A DNA stretch of 64,000 bases from Clostridium cavendishii DSM 21758 (GTDB lineage Bacteria > Bacillota > Clostridia > Clostridiales > Clostridiaceae), in contig NZ_FQZB01000023.1 of the NCBI RefSeq assembly GCF_900141845.1, forward strand, positions 1-64,000, written 5' to 3'. The position numbers and the translations under genes are program-made. Of this stretch, positions 53,449-63,170 are shown piece by piece (within the stretch, counting starts at the first letter, position 1; each line of letters opens with the position of its first letter). The notes beneath the pieces were generated by a model. That model was not told the DNA's origin. It did no database searches and saw only the letters and a list, made by a program, of their open reading frames with translations.

Positions 53449-55440
53449 TTAGATACTATTTTTTACTATGTTTTTATACCCTGAATATGTTGTATAGAAA
53501 TATACAATATAAACTACCATAAATACTAAAGTTGTTATTAAAACCGAAAATTTAATATCTATTTCAGTAAATGCACCTACCTCTTTATCAATTATCGTAA
53601 CTCCAATAACTGAATGCATTAATGCTAGAATTACTGGAAGACTAAAATATACTAAGGTCTGAATAAAAATTGTTTTATTTATCATCTTCTTATTTGCACC
53701 AATTCTCTTTAATGCTTTATACCTTTCTATACTGTCACTAGCTTCTGATAATTGCTGAAGCGCGAGTATAGCCATACTAGTTATTAAAAATACTATACCT
53801 AAATACATTCCCATAAATAATGCTGCAGTTGAGCTTCCCTTACTCTTATTATAAAGATCATCTTTTGAAAAAGAATTTATATTGGGAATGTTTAAATCTT
53901 TATACTCCCCTTTACGGTTATCCTCTTCAATCTTTGTATACTTTTTATTATTTTCTTCTCTATTTTTATCTGAATACATTACATTAAGTACTGATGTAAG
54001 GTTCTTATCATAATCAGATAAAACCTCATCATTTATAACTATTGCAAAAAAATTATCCGCAAACATATAAGTATGAAGATTATCTTCTATTATCTTATCA
54101 TTTTTAACTAAATATTCTTTATCTTTAATATAAACTTTATTATTATCTTTTAACCTTTCATTAACTGGTTTAATAAGCTTATTAAAAGTTGATAAGAATA
54201 AAACCTCGTCCTTATTTAGACTTACTTCTTGCTCACCCTTAAGCTTTAACATTTTGTTATAATCAGATATTTTTATAAGTTTCCCTCCATAATCCTTATA
54301 ATCTTCATCTGTAACTTTTAATAAGTTTTCTGCTGTTCCATCTAAATAATATTCATTAAGAACTTCATACTTTTCATTTCCACTTTTCTTAAAATTAATT
54401 TTTTCTAAAATATCCTCTATGGACTCTTCTTTACTATGATTATATACTGTTATACTAGCATCAAAAGGTGTCTCTTTTTCAAGTCCTATCTCATAATCCT
54501 TTTTAAGAGATATTCCTGTAGATAACACAATTATCGTAATAAATAACATTAAACATATTAAAGACATTGATATAAAGTTCGTATTAACTTTACTATTTAT
54601 TTGTTTTACTACGAATATATTCAAACCTTTTAAATACAAATTCTTATTTTTATTTACTATATATAGTATAACTCCAGATAAGCTAAAGAAAAATAATACT
54701 GTACCTACTATTGAAAGAACTAGTGCTGGAATAAACATGTAATTTCTTGAATCTAAACCTATCTTTAATAAAGATTTATATCCAAATGCAAGCGATGCTA
54801 CACATAATACAAATGATATTATATATATAACTGGATTTTTAAATTTTATATTTTCATTTTTTCTACCAGCTATTAATAGATCGATTATTTTATATTTAGA
54901 AATAATAAATACATTAAATATCATAACAAGCAAGAACATTATTCCAAAATATAATATAGTTTTTCCTATAGCACCTGTTGAAATAGCAAATTTATATTCA
55001 TCCATTCCAACCTCAAATAATTTTAATGTAAAAGTAGCTAATCCTTGTGATGCTCCAATACCTATTATAAGTCCTGCAATTAGTGATATAGCTCCAACTA
55101 TACATGTCTCTGTAACCAAAATCCTAGATATTTTCCTTTTTCCCATACCTAAAGTCATATATATCCCTAATTCTTTTTTACGTTTCTTTATCAGAAAATT
55201 ATTTGCGTATAATATTAGACTACCTAATATTACTGATATAAAGACTGATACATATGCCATAATATCAATTAATCTCTCCATATTCTTTGCATTTGAAGAT
55301 TTAATATCTAAAAGAGCCTTTTGTGAATCTATAGAGTTAAAACTATAAAATATACAAACAGCTAATATTAGTGTTAAGAAATATATAGTATAATCTTTAA
55401 AACTCTTTTTTATATTTTGAGTAGCTAGCTTAAAATACAT
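53449..55440 (-). CDS. BceB-type ABC transporter permease
   Basis: 663 residues from the ATG at 55440 (GGAGGTGA at 8 nt; TTG and GTG codons upstream are less likely). FtsX-like organisation with ten predicted helices and a large extracellular domain of about 200 residues (about 310-520) between two of them, as in BceB peptide-sensing transporters. It works with the ATPase encoded upstream (11-nt overlap). Expected role: defence against cell-wall-active peptides such as bacitracin and sensor for the adjacent two-component system. Confidence 0.93.
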   Translation of the reverse strand: MYFKLATQNIKKSFKDYTIYFLTLILAVCIFYSFNSIDSQKALLDIKSSNAKNMERLIDIMAYVSVFISVILGSLILYANNFLIKKRKKELGIYMTLGMGKRKISRILVTETCIVGAISLIAGLIIGIGASQGLATFTLKLFEVGMDEYKFAISTGAIGKTILYFGIMFLLVMIFNVFIISKYKIIDLLIAGRKNENIKFKNPVIYIISFVLCVASLAFGYKSLLKIGLDSRNYMFIPALVLSIVGTVLFFFSLSGVILYIVNKNKNLYLKGLNIFVVKQINSKVNTNFISMSLICLMLFITIIVLSTGISLKKDYEIGLEKETPFDASITVYNHSKEESIEDILEKINFKKSGNEKYEVLNEYYLDGTAENLLKVTDEDYKDYGGKLIKISDYNKMLKLKGEQEVSLNKDEVLFLSTFNKLIKPVNERLKDNNKVYIKDKEYLVKNDKIIEDNLHTYMFADNFFAIVINDEVLSDYDKNLTSVLNVMYSDKNREENNKKYTKIEEDNRKGEYKDLNIPNINSFSKDDLYNKSKGSSTAALFMGMYLGIVFLITSMAILALQQLSEASDSIERYKALKRIGANKKMINKTIFIQTLVYFSLPVILALMHSVIGVTIIDKEVGAFTEIDIKFSVLITTLVFMVVYIVYFYTTYSGYKNIVKNSI

Positions 55441-56197
55441 TGTTATCATCACCTCCAAGAAGAGTGATAACTTCTATAATTTTATTAAAGAACTCTTTTC
55501 TACTATCATTTCCTCTTACTAATTCGCTAAAGATTTGTCCATCTTTAATAAACAATATTCTATGAGCATAACTTGCTGTAAAAGAATCATGAGTAACCAT
55601 AAGTATTGTAGTCTTTAAGTCTCTATTTAGCATCTCAAATCTTTCAAGTAATAACCTAGCTGATTTTGAATCTAGCGCTCCAGTTGGTTCATCTGCAAGT
55701 ACTAAGGATGGATTGGTTACTATCGCTCTTGCTGAAGCAACTCTTTGCTTTTGTCCACCAGACATTTGATAAGGATACTTTTCTAATACATCAATAATAT
55801 CTAAATACTTTGCTACTGATTTTATCTTTCCATCTATTTCTGAACTCTTTTCACCTTTTATTGTTAATGCTAATGCTATATTCTCATAAGCTGTAAGGGT
55901 GTCTAATAGGTTGAAGTCTTGAAATATAAACCCTAACTCATTTTGTCTAAATTTATCTAATTCTTTTGACTTTAATCTTGTAATATCCTTATTATTTATC
56001 TCTATTTTTCCTGTAGTAACATTATCTATAGTTGATATACAGTTAAGTAGTGTAGTTTTACCACTTCCCGAAGGTCCCATTATTCCAACGAACTCTCCTT
56101 CCCCTACTTTAAAACTTATATTATCTATAGCCTTTGTTACATTATCTTTACTACCATAATACTTCTCTATTTTATCTACACTTAATATATTTTTCAT
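55430..56197 (-). CDS. BceA-type ABC transporter ATPase
   Basis: 255 residues from the ATG at 56197 (GGGAGAG upstream). Walker A GPSGSGKTT, Q-loop FIFQDFNLLD, signature MSGGQKQRVASARA, Walker B LVLADEPTGALD and H-loop VTHD are all intact, giving the LolD/MacB-type ATPase that forms a BceAB complex. Start of the transporter operon. Confidence 0.95.
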   Translation of the reverse strand: MKNILSVDKIEKYYGSKDNVTKAIDNISFKVGEGEFVGIMGPSGSGKTTLLNCISTIDNVTTGKIEINNKDITRLKSKELDKFRQNELGFIFQDFNLLDTLTAYENIALALTIKGEKSSEIDGKIKSVAKYLDIIDVLEKYPYQMSGGQKQRVASARAIVTNPSLVLADEPTGALDSKSARLLLERFEMLNRDLKTTILMVTHDSFTASYAHRILFIKDGQIFSELVRGNDSRKEFFNKIIEVITLLGGDDNNVF

Positions 56198-56212
56198 TTT
56201 TAACTCTCCCAT

Positions 56213-56541
56213 TTTTATATTTTCACTAGTGATTTTTTAACTTTATCTTATGTAATTTATTTTATACAATTCCATCTATGGTATCAATTTAACTACATTT
56301 CATTAACATTACATTTTTGTTATGTTATTATATAAAAAACTTCTTAAAGTTTACTCTAATATTATATAAAATTAATATGTATTATCTAAAACTTATGTAT
56401 ATGTATAAATAAAAAAATAATATAAGATTTTAAATATGAAAAATATATTTTAACATTATTTATTTTAATAATCACATTATTAACAATAAAACTAATGTTA
56501 ATATACAGACAATCAAACTCAAAAGTATATAATTTTAAAAT
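56213..56541. other. Intergenic region upstream of the Bce-type transporter
   Basis: Very AT-rich; presumably holds the response-regulator-controlled promoter (inverted repeat listed separately). No ORF or other structure found. Confidence 0.45.
56304..56327. promoter_or_regulatory. Inverted repeat upstream of the Bce-type transporter
   Basis: TAACATTAC and GTTATGTTA are 9-bp arms with one mismatch and a 6-nt spacer, about 110 nt upstream of the ATPase start. Promoters of Bce-type transporters carry an inverted response-regulator site in this region. Weak, by position and shape only. Confidence 0.4.
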
Positions 56542-56598
56542 AGTGTAATTATATTAAATTTATAATATACCAATTTATAAAAGTAATATAATTACACT
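56542..56598 (-). terminator. Long inverted repeat after the acyltransferase gene, probable terminator
   Basis: AGTGTAATTATATTA and TAATATAATTACACT are perfect 15-bp arms with a 27-nt loop; ATTTTAAAATT follows on the minus strand. The T-run is weak. Confidence 0.55.
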
Positions 56599-56653
56599 TC
56601 TTGTAAAAATTATAGAATTAAATTTGTAAATATTATTTTAAACTTATCCCTTT

Positions 56654-57901
56654 TTATCCTTTCCTACTATGAGCCTTATCCAATATTGGTTTCTCAACAA
56701 ATTTATATGATATAGTAGCAATCAAATATGAAATTCCTATTATAGATAAAGATATTAAAAGCCATGTTCCTATATCATTTATAGCCATATACTGCATACC
56801 ATTGAAAAATTTAAGATATACAACATTCATAACTAAATAATGCCATATATATAACCCGAAGGAAACTTTTGCAGTATACTTAAAAAACTTATTATCTAAT
56901 ATTTTTCCAAATATATTTGAATGTGTTGCTGTAATTAATGTTATAGCAATAAGTACTTGGAAATATGGAAAGAAATATGGCTGATTTTGAATACTATGAC
57001 TAAACTCTGGTGCATATCTTAAATTCCAAATTAAAATAAATGCACTTACTAATGATATAGCACTAATTATATCAAATATCCACATTTCTTTAAGATGCTT
57101 TAATTTATCATTTATTGAAAAAAGCTGTGTAGTAATTCCTGCAGCCATTATACCTATAGAAAATTGTGCAAAAAATCCTACTGGATTATAGTTTGGCATC
57201 CAAGACTTAGCTCCCCCTATAATTCCAAACTGCCATCCCTTATTTACATCATCGGTTGCGAAACAAATCTGAACTAACTGATTCATAACAAGTATTAATA
57301 TAAATACCCCACACCAGTATAAGATTGCTTTTTTAAAGGATCTATTCTTGCTAAATTTATATAATATACTCATAAATATAGGCATCAAAAGATAACAAAA
57401 TACTTCAAAACTAATAGACCATAACGGACCATTTATATCTGTTGGAAAAAATGTTATATAATGAAAGCCAGATGTAAATGTTGCAGCTGCTAAAACCCTC
57501 TGCCAAAGATATTGTACATTCATTTTGAATGCTAACATTACTATAACTGAAGCTGCAAGTGCTATATAAAAACCTGGAACTATACGCGCTGCACGTCTTA
57601 TAACATAATTTTTTATATTAGGAAAACTTTCATTATTCAAATACTTTTTCCAAAATGGATATGCAAGTAAAAATCCACTTAAAATGAAAAATATACTTGT
57701 CCCTGTATTAGCTACCATTATAAAAAATATTTCTGCTTCTCTCACTCCTCCTGTTTGACTTTGAATATTTAGGTTCCCCCAAAGATGTGTAAATATTATC
57801 ATTAGACATGCTATAGCTCTTAATCCATCAGCTCCTATTAATCTATCGTTTTTAGTTTTTTTCTCATTTGATTTGTTTTCACCAACTCCCCTATCTTTCA
57901 T
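56654..57901 (-). CDS. Acyltransferase family 3 membrane protein (OatA-like N-part)
   Basis: 415 residues with about ten membrane helices. The N-terminal motif RLIGADGLRAIACLMIIFTH carries the conserved Arg and His of acyltransferase 3 proteins, and IRRAARIVPGFYIAL is the second family motif. There is no C-terminal SGNH domain, so it is a membrane-only acyl transfer protein. Candidate role: O-acetylation of a cell-wall polymer or exopolysaccharide, with the deacetylase gene next to it. Start ATG with GGAGGAG. Confidence 0.88.
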   Translation of the reverse strand: MKDRGVGENKSNEKKTKNDRLIGADGLRAIACLMIIFTHLWGNLNIQSQTGGVREAEIFFIMVANTGTSIFFILSGFLLAYPFWKKYLNNESFPNIKNYVIRRAARIVPGFYIALAASVIVMLAFKMNVQYLWQRVLAAATFTSGFHYITFFPTDINGPLWSISFEVFCYLLMPIFMSILYKFSKNRSFKKAILYWCGVFILILVMNQLVQICFATDDVNKGWQFGIIGGAKSWMPNYNPVGFFAQFSIGIMAAGITTQLFSINDKLKHLKEMWIFDIISAISLVSAFILIWNLRYAPEFSHSIQNQPYFFPYFQVLIAITLITATHSNIFGKILDNKFFKYTAKVSFGLYIWHYLVMNVVYLKFFNGMQYMAINDIGTWLLISLSIIGISYLIATISYKFVEKPILDKAHSRKG

Positions 57902-58082
57902 TTTTACTCCTCCTTGTATATTTTTTATATTATACCTAAAGTTCCTTTTTACTTATAGTATAAGTTATAATTAGAGAGTAATAGTTACAAAAGGCGTGAA
58001 AAATATTACAATTTTATTACAAAAAAGTTACACAATTACAAAAAACCACAAATAATTATCTATTGTATTATATTAATAATTG

Positions 58083-58127
58083 TTCAAAAAAAATGTTTTC
58101 CCACCAATTCGGTAGAAAAACATTTTT
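58083..58127 (-). terminator. Terminator after the second NodB deacetylase
   Basis: AAAAATGTTTTTCTACC pairs with GGTGGGAAAACATTTTTTTT on the minus strand. Confidence 0.85.
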
Positions 58128-58143
58128 ATTAAAAATTCTATTT

Positions 58144-59130
58144 TTAACTTATTGTTTTAAATTCATATCCATTACCTTTAAAATAATCTATTATTTGTGG
58201 TAATAATTCCTTTGTTTTTACTTTTCCTTGCGCATCATGCATTAATATAACAACTTTATCTTTTCCCTTAGATGTTTTTATAACATAATTAAACATATAT
58301 TCCTTTGAATAAGTTTTTCCTTCTGCATCACCATTTAAAGCATTCCAATCTATATTAACTATACCTTCTTTTTTGAAAATTTCGTTTAAATTATTTAAAT
58401 TAGGATCATGATAATAACTTCTACTCATATATCCACCAGGCATTCTTATTACTTTTGTATCAAATTCATTTCCCAAAATCCCTTTCATAGTGGTGTTAGT
58501 ATTTTCTATCTCATTCATAAAATAATCAACATCAACTTTATTACCAGGGTATAATTTTCTAAAATTATGAGTGTAACTATGATTTCCTATAGCATGTCCC
58601 TCATTGTATTCTCTTTTTAAAAGCTCCATGCCTTTTTGATTTTTTATGTTTTCTCCTAAAACAAAAAATGTTCCTTTTACATTCTTAGACTTTAATATAT
58701 CCAAAACATCAGCTGTATTTTGATTGCTTGGACCATCATCAAAAGTTAAAAATACATATTTTTTACCATCACTCTTATAGTTATTTTTCAACATATTTGT
58801 TACTTCATTTCTATCTATAGTATATTTTAAGCCTTCTTCATTAACATTTTTATTATTTGCCAATTTGTGTTTGTCCACATTTTCTATATTTACTTTATTG
58901 TCTTTAACTTCATCTTTTTCACTTTCATTTTGCTTTTTATTATCATCTACTTTTTCAACTGTGCTTGCTTGTACAACTTTATTTCTTGTCGAAGTTGAAT
59001 TATATAATTTCGTCATTTGTATTCCTATAGTGACTAAAAAAATTATTAATGTAATTGATAAAAATATTCTCTTTTTTCTTCTGTTTCTTTTCATTATCTT
59101 TTTACTAGTTTTTCTACCTTCAAATCTCAT
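58144..59130 (-). CDS. Membrane-anchored polysaccharide deacetylase (NodB/CE4), second copy
   Basis: 328 residues. TM anchor at about 21-41, then a disordered Lys/Asn/Asp-rich linker (about 50-115), then CE4: TFDDGPS (D131, D132), NHSYTH (H184, H188), RMPGGY and LMHDAQG near the end, so the zinc site is complete. Expected target is a cell-wall glycan. It is clearly a paralogue of the protein at 16689-17519; both share NGDAEG and a GNHSYTH core but the linker differs. Start ATG has AGAGGAG at a long distance. Confidence 0.9.
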   Translation of the reverse strand: MRFEGRKTSKKIMKRNRRKKRIFLSITLIIFLVTIGIQMTKLYNSTSTRNKVVQASTVEKVDDNKKQNESEKDEVKDNKVNIENVDKHKLANNKNVNEEGLKYTIDRNEVTNMLKNNYKSDGKKYVFLTFDDGPSNQNTADVLDILKSKNVKGTFFVLGENIKNQKGMELLKREYNEGHAIGNHSYTHNFRKLYPGNKVDVDYFMNEIENTNTTMKGILGNEFDTKVIRMPGGYMSRSYYHDPNLNNLNEIFKKEGIVNIDWNALNGDAEGKTYSKEYMFNYVIKTSKGKDKVVILMHDAQGKVKTKELLPQIIDYFKGNGYEFKTIS

Positions 59131-59286
59131 GATTTTTCGTCATCTCCTCTAAGCTCTCTACATATTTATAGTATAATCTACAATTGCATAGAAATCGTGA
59201 CAAAATCTTTACATGAGGTTACAGAATAGTTACAAAAAAGTATATTGATATAAATGTAGATTTAAAATTGAAACATATATAATATA

Positions 59287-60318
59287 TTAAATTACATTAA
59301 ATCTAAACTTTGTCCATTTACTGTAAACAGTATTAGCTTCTAAAATAGATTTTTCAATGAAAGCATTATTATACCCAATTGGTGGCTCTTGTGCCTCTAA
59401 GCATATACCTAATCTTTCAATGTAATTTCCACCTTCTATTAAAGCTCTATTATCTGGATAATTACCACTATAAATTACAGTGCTTGTATTATTAGTAGTC
59501 ATTTCTAAAGTTCTTCCTGATTCATCGTCAATTAGAATTATTTTTTTATCCTTATCTAATATAAAACAATGATCTAAACCTCTTTCAGCCTTAACAAAGT
59601 TATTATTTATTACATCTTTTAGTAGTTTTTCCTTATTAAAGTCCAAAACTGTATCTTTGGTGTCAAGAAGTTTACCCGTAGGCGTACTTTCATTTACTGT
59701 TTCTAAATATTGACTACTACCTACCTTAAGTTTATGTTTTAATATATCCTTTTTGTGGTTCCCACTTAAATTAAAGTAAGAATGATTAGTTAAATTCATC
59801 AATGTAGTTTCAGTAGTTTTCCCTTCATAACTTATTAAAAACTCATCTTTATTATTTAATATATATTCTACTTTTATATATGCCTCTCCAGGATATCCTT
59901 CTTCATAAGCTTTAGAAATAGTAGTAAAAATGAGCTTTATTGTAGTTTCGTCTTTTAAAGTATCTACCTTCCAAAACTTCTTATTAAAACCATTTATTCC
60001 ACCATGACCTTGGTTTCTATTGTAGTTTTTATTAAATTCTAAAGTTTCACCACAAAGTTCCACCTTACCATCAGCAATTCTTCCAGCTGTCCTTCCTATA
60101 ATAGCCCCTAAATAGGAGGGATTATCTATATAATCTCTCCAATCTTTATAAGCTAAAACCACATTTTCAAAATTATTAAATCTATCTTTAACTTTAATTT
60201 CTGTAATTATTCCACCTAAATTTAATGCTGTTATCTTCATACCATTATCATTTATCAAACTATACTTTACAACATCTTGTTTATTCAGTTTTCCAATAAT
60301 GTTACTCTCTATTTTCAT
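59287..60318 (-). CDS. galM: Aldose 1-epimerase (mutarotase)
   Basis: 343 residues. Converts beta- to alpha-galactose for galactokinase. Signature motifs: GRTAGRIADG, NRNQGHGGINGF, NLTNHSYFNLSGN with the catalytic His, and GICLEAQEPPIGYNN with the catalytic Glu. It is the last gene of the galK-galT-galM operon, 14 nt after galT. Confidence 0.94.
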   Translation of the reverse strand: MKIESNIIGKLNKQDVVKYSLINDNGMKITALNLGGIITEIKVKDRFNNFENVVLAYKDWRDYIDNPSYLGAIIGRTAGRIADGKVELCGETLEFNKNYNRNQGHGGINGFNKKFWKVDTLKDETTIKLIFTTISKAYEEGYPGEAYIKVEYILNNKDEFLISYEGKTTETTLMNLTNHSYFNLSGNHKKDILKHKLKVGSSQYLETVNESTPTGKLLDTKDTVLDFNKEKLLKDVINNNFVKAERGLDHCFILDKDKKIILIDDESGRTLEMTTNNTSTVIYSGNYPDNRALIEGGNYIERLGICLEAQEPPIGYNNAFIEKSILEANTVYSKWTKFRFNVI

Positions 60319-60332
60319 ATTATTACCTCAAA

Positions 60333-61835
60333 CTATTTATTTAAATAATCTATAAAAGCCTTTTTGCCTTCTAAACTACCTTTGAAAATGTCACAGTGCT
60401 CTAAAACACTAGTAAACTTATTTCCAACCTCTTTTTTTATAACGCTTTCTACCTCAGCTTTAGATATTATTCCTTTTTTGTTTATAAGTTCTTGAAGCCA
60501 TTTCTTATGTTTAAATATTAAATCATTCTCTTTTAAATCCCCTAAAGATTTTTCTCCTGTTAAATAAGCCTGTGCTTCCTTAAGCTCCCCTTTTAATCTT
60601 GCTGGCAATACTGCAAGTCCCATAACTTCAATTAAACCTATATTCTCTTTTTTTATATGATGAAGCTCTTTATGGGGATGATATATACCTTCTGGATGCT
60701 CTTTAGAAACCCTATTATTTCTTAAAACCAAATCAAATTCAAATTCTTCTCCCCTTCTTCTACAGATAGGTGTTATTGTATTGTGTGGTTCCTGTTTAGT
60801 AAATGCTATTATATTCCTATTTTTATCACTATAAACCTTAAACTTTTGAAGAATATAATTTGCACAAGCTACTAAGGTATTTTTATCCTTACCCTTTATT
60901 CTTACTACTGCCATAGGCCATTTAATAAAACTAGCCTTAATATTTTCAAAACCTTTTATTTCAAACTCTATTTCTGAAGCCGATTTACTCATAGCAAATT
61001 CATAATTGCCTCCTTGAAAATGATCATGAGCCAATATAGAACCTCCAACTATAGGTAAATCTGCATTAGAACCTATAAAATAATGGGGAAATTGTTCTGT
61101 AAAATCACTAAGCCTTTTAAAAGTATCTTCTGTAATCTTCATAGGCTCATGATTTTCTTTTAGTACTATACAATGTTCATTGTAGTAAACATAAGGTGAA
61201 TATTGTAGAAACCATTTCTCTTTATTTAATATTAATGGAATTATCCTATGATTACTTCTCCCTGGATGATTTATTCTACCTATATATCCTTCATTTTCTT
61301 TACATAGCAAACATTTAGGATAACTAGAACTCTTTATTAATTTACTTGCAGCTATTTCCTTGGGGTCTTTTTCAGGCTTAGACAAATTTATAGTAATATC
61401 TAAATCTCCATACTTAGTTTTATGCTTCCATTTTATATCCTTTTTCACATCATAAGTCCTTATATAGTTAGAATTTTTACTTAAGTCATAAAAATAATCT
61501 GTAGCACTTTTAGGGTTATTCTTATATAATTCATTAAATTCTTTTATTATATTTGAGGGTCTATCTATAAATATCCCCATAATCTCAGTTTCAAAGAGTT
61601 CTCTTCTAGTAACTGTATCTTCTTTAAGAACTCCATTACTTAAAGCAAAATTATCTATATTTAATAGAATATCTTGAAGAGATGTTATTTCTATATCTCT
61701 ATTTTCTTCATAATTATCTAAATTAAGAAAAGCTAATATTTTATTTATATAATAAATTTTATCTTGTTGCTCTATTAATGACATATCTAAAGCATATTTT
61801 ATTAAACTATCTATATAATGATAAATATTATTCAT
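60333..61835 (-). CDS. galT: Galactose-1-phosphate uridylyltransferase, class II
   Basis: About 500 residues, the size and layout of Firmicute class II GalT, not related in length to the 350-residue class I enzymes. It swaps UDP between glucose-1-phosphate and galactose-1-phosphate. Motifs include GRSNHRIIPL, YYNEHCIVLKENHEP and LPIVGGSILAHDHFQGGNYE, with the His residues expected for nucleotide transfer. The ATG at 61835 is preferred over earlier starts because AAGGAAGGA lies 12 nt upstream. Between galK and galM. Confidence 0.93.
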   Translation of the reverse strand: MNNIYHYIDSLIKYALDMSLIEQQDKIYYINKILAFLNLDNYEENRDIEITSLQDILLNIDNFALSNGVLKEDTVTRRELFETEIMGIFIDRPSNIIKEFNELYKNNPKSATDYFYDLSKNSNYIRTYDVKKDIKWKHKTKYGDLDITINLSKPEKDPKEIAASKLIKSSSYPKCLLCKENEGYIGRINHPGRSNHRIIPLILNKEKWFLQYSPYVYYNEHCIVLKENHEPMKITEDTFKRLSDFTEQFPHYFIGSNADLPIVGGSILAHDHFQGGNYEFAMSKSASEIEFEIKGFENIKASFIKWPMAVVRIKGKDKNTLVACANYILQKFKVYSDKNRNIIAFTKQEPHNTITPICRRRGEEFEFDLVLRNNRVSKEHPEGIYHPHKELHHIKKENIGLIEVMGLAVLPARLKGELKEAQAYLTGEKSLGDLKENDLIFKHKKWLQELINKKGIISKAEVESVIKKEVGNKFTSVLEHCDIFKGSLEGKKAFIDYLNK

Positions 61836-61889
61836 AATAACTATCATTCCTTCCTTTGCATTCAAAGTACCAAACTTAATAAATCCTTT

Positions 61890-63056
61890 TTATATACTTA
61901 TTTCTCTTGTTCCATCTCCAACTTTTACTTTATAAAAATCTGCTTCATAACCTATTTCTTTTTTATAAGCTATTCCTACATTCTTAATAAATTCTTCTAC
62001 ATACTCTTCTTTAACTATTGAAACAGTACAACCTCCAAAACCTGCCCCTGTCATTCTTGATCCTATTAAACCTTCTTGTTTCCATGCTAACTCAACCAAG
62101 GTATCTAGTTCTTTACCAGTTACTTCATAATCATCTTTTAAAGAATCATGAGAAGCTTTCATAAGCATTCCAAAGGCTTCTAAATTCCCCTCTTTTAGTA
62201 CTTTTACAGCCTTTTTAGTTCTTTCATTTTCACTAATTGCATGATGTGCTCTTTTCATACATACTTCATCTTCTATAGAAGATTTATATTTTTCAAACAA
62301 ATCTAAATTTAAATCACATAGATTATTTATATTTACTACCTTTTGTAAAGATTCTAAAGCTCTATTACATTCTCCTCTTCTTTCATTGTACTTAGAATCT
62401 GCTAAAGTCCTTCTCTTATTTGTATTTGCTATAACTATTAAGGCGTCTTTAAGTATTAAAGGTACATAAGTATACGTAATAGTATTAGTGTCTAGCAAAA
62501 CAGCACAATTTTCTTTTCCCATACCTATTATAAATTGATCCATTATACCACAATTGACTCCAATATATTCATTTTCAGCCTGCTTACAATACTTAACTCT
62601 TTCAACCTTATCTATATTCATATTGTAGATATTATTTAGTATAATAGCTGTACATAATTCTATAGACGCAGAAGAAGATAATCCTGCTCCATTAGGTATA
62701 TTGCCATAAAATAAAACATCGAAACCTGTTTTTATTTCATACCCAGCCTTTTTTAATACGCTTATTACTCCCTTTGGATAATTAGCCCAATCATGAATTT
62801 TATCATAATCTAAATTATCTAATGAGACCTCTATAACTCCTAAGCTATTAAAATTTTTAGAATATAATCTTATTTTATTATCCTGTCTTTCCTTTACCAA
62901 TCCATAAGTTCCTATATTTAGGGCACAAGGAAAAACATTACCACCATTATAATCTGTATGTTCCCCTATTAAATTCACTCTTCCCGGAGCAAAAAAGGCT
63001 CTTTCTGGTTCTTGTCCAAATATCTCCATATAATCTTTCTTTAATTCTACTATCAT
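61890..63056 (-). CDS. galK: Galactokinase
   Basis: 388-residue GHMP kinase. Motifs PGRVNLIGEHTDYNGG (galactose-binding), PNGAGLSSSASIELC (ATP) and GAGFGGCTVSIV (GHMP motif 3) are intact. Phosphorylates galactose at C1, the first Leloir step. The ribosome site GGAGAT precedes the ATG. First gene of the operon; galE is not in the window. Confidence 0.96.
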   Translation of the reverse strand: MIVELKKDYMEIFGQEPERAFFAPGRVNLIGEHTDYNGGNVFPCALNIGTYGLVKERQDNKIRLYSKNFNSLGVIEVSLDNLDYDKIHDWANYPKGVISVLKKAGYEIKTGFDVLFYGNIPNGAGLSSSASIELCTAIILNNIYNMNIDKVERVKYCKQAENEYIGVNCGIMDQFIIGMGKENCAVLLDTNTITYTYVPLILKDALIVIANTNKRRTLADSKYNERRGECNRALESLQKVVNINNLCDLNLDLFEKYKSSIEDEVCMKRAHHAISENERTKKAVKVLKEGNLEAFGMLMKASHDSLKDDYEVTGKELDTLVELAWKQEGLIGSRMTGAGFGGCTVSIVKEEYVEEFIKNVGIAYKKEIGYEADFYKVKVGDGTREISI

Positions 63057-63087
63057 TTTTATCTATCTCCATAACCTAATATTTATT

Positions 63088-63146
63088 AAATTAAGGCATA
63101 TTGAAAAAATTATATTACCCTATTATTTTTTAAAACATGCCTTAAC
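63088..63146 (-). terminator. Terminator between the surface protein gene and galK
   Basis: TTAAGGCAT with ATGCCTTAA, and inner A/T pairs, form a long stem; TTTAATAAATATT follows on the minus strand. Confidence 0.7.
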
Positions 63147-63170
63147 TCTTTTTATAAATTTAATCTTTAT

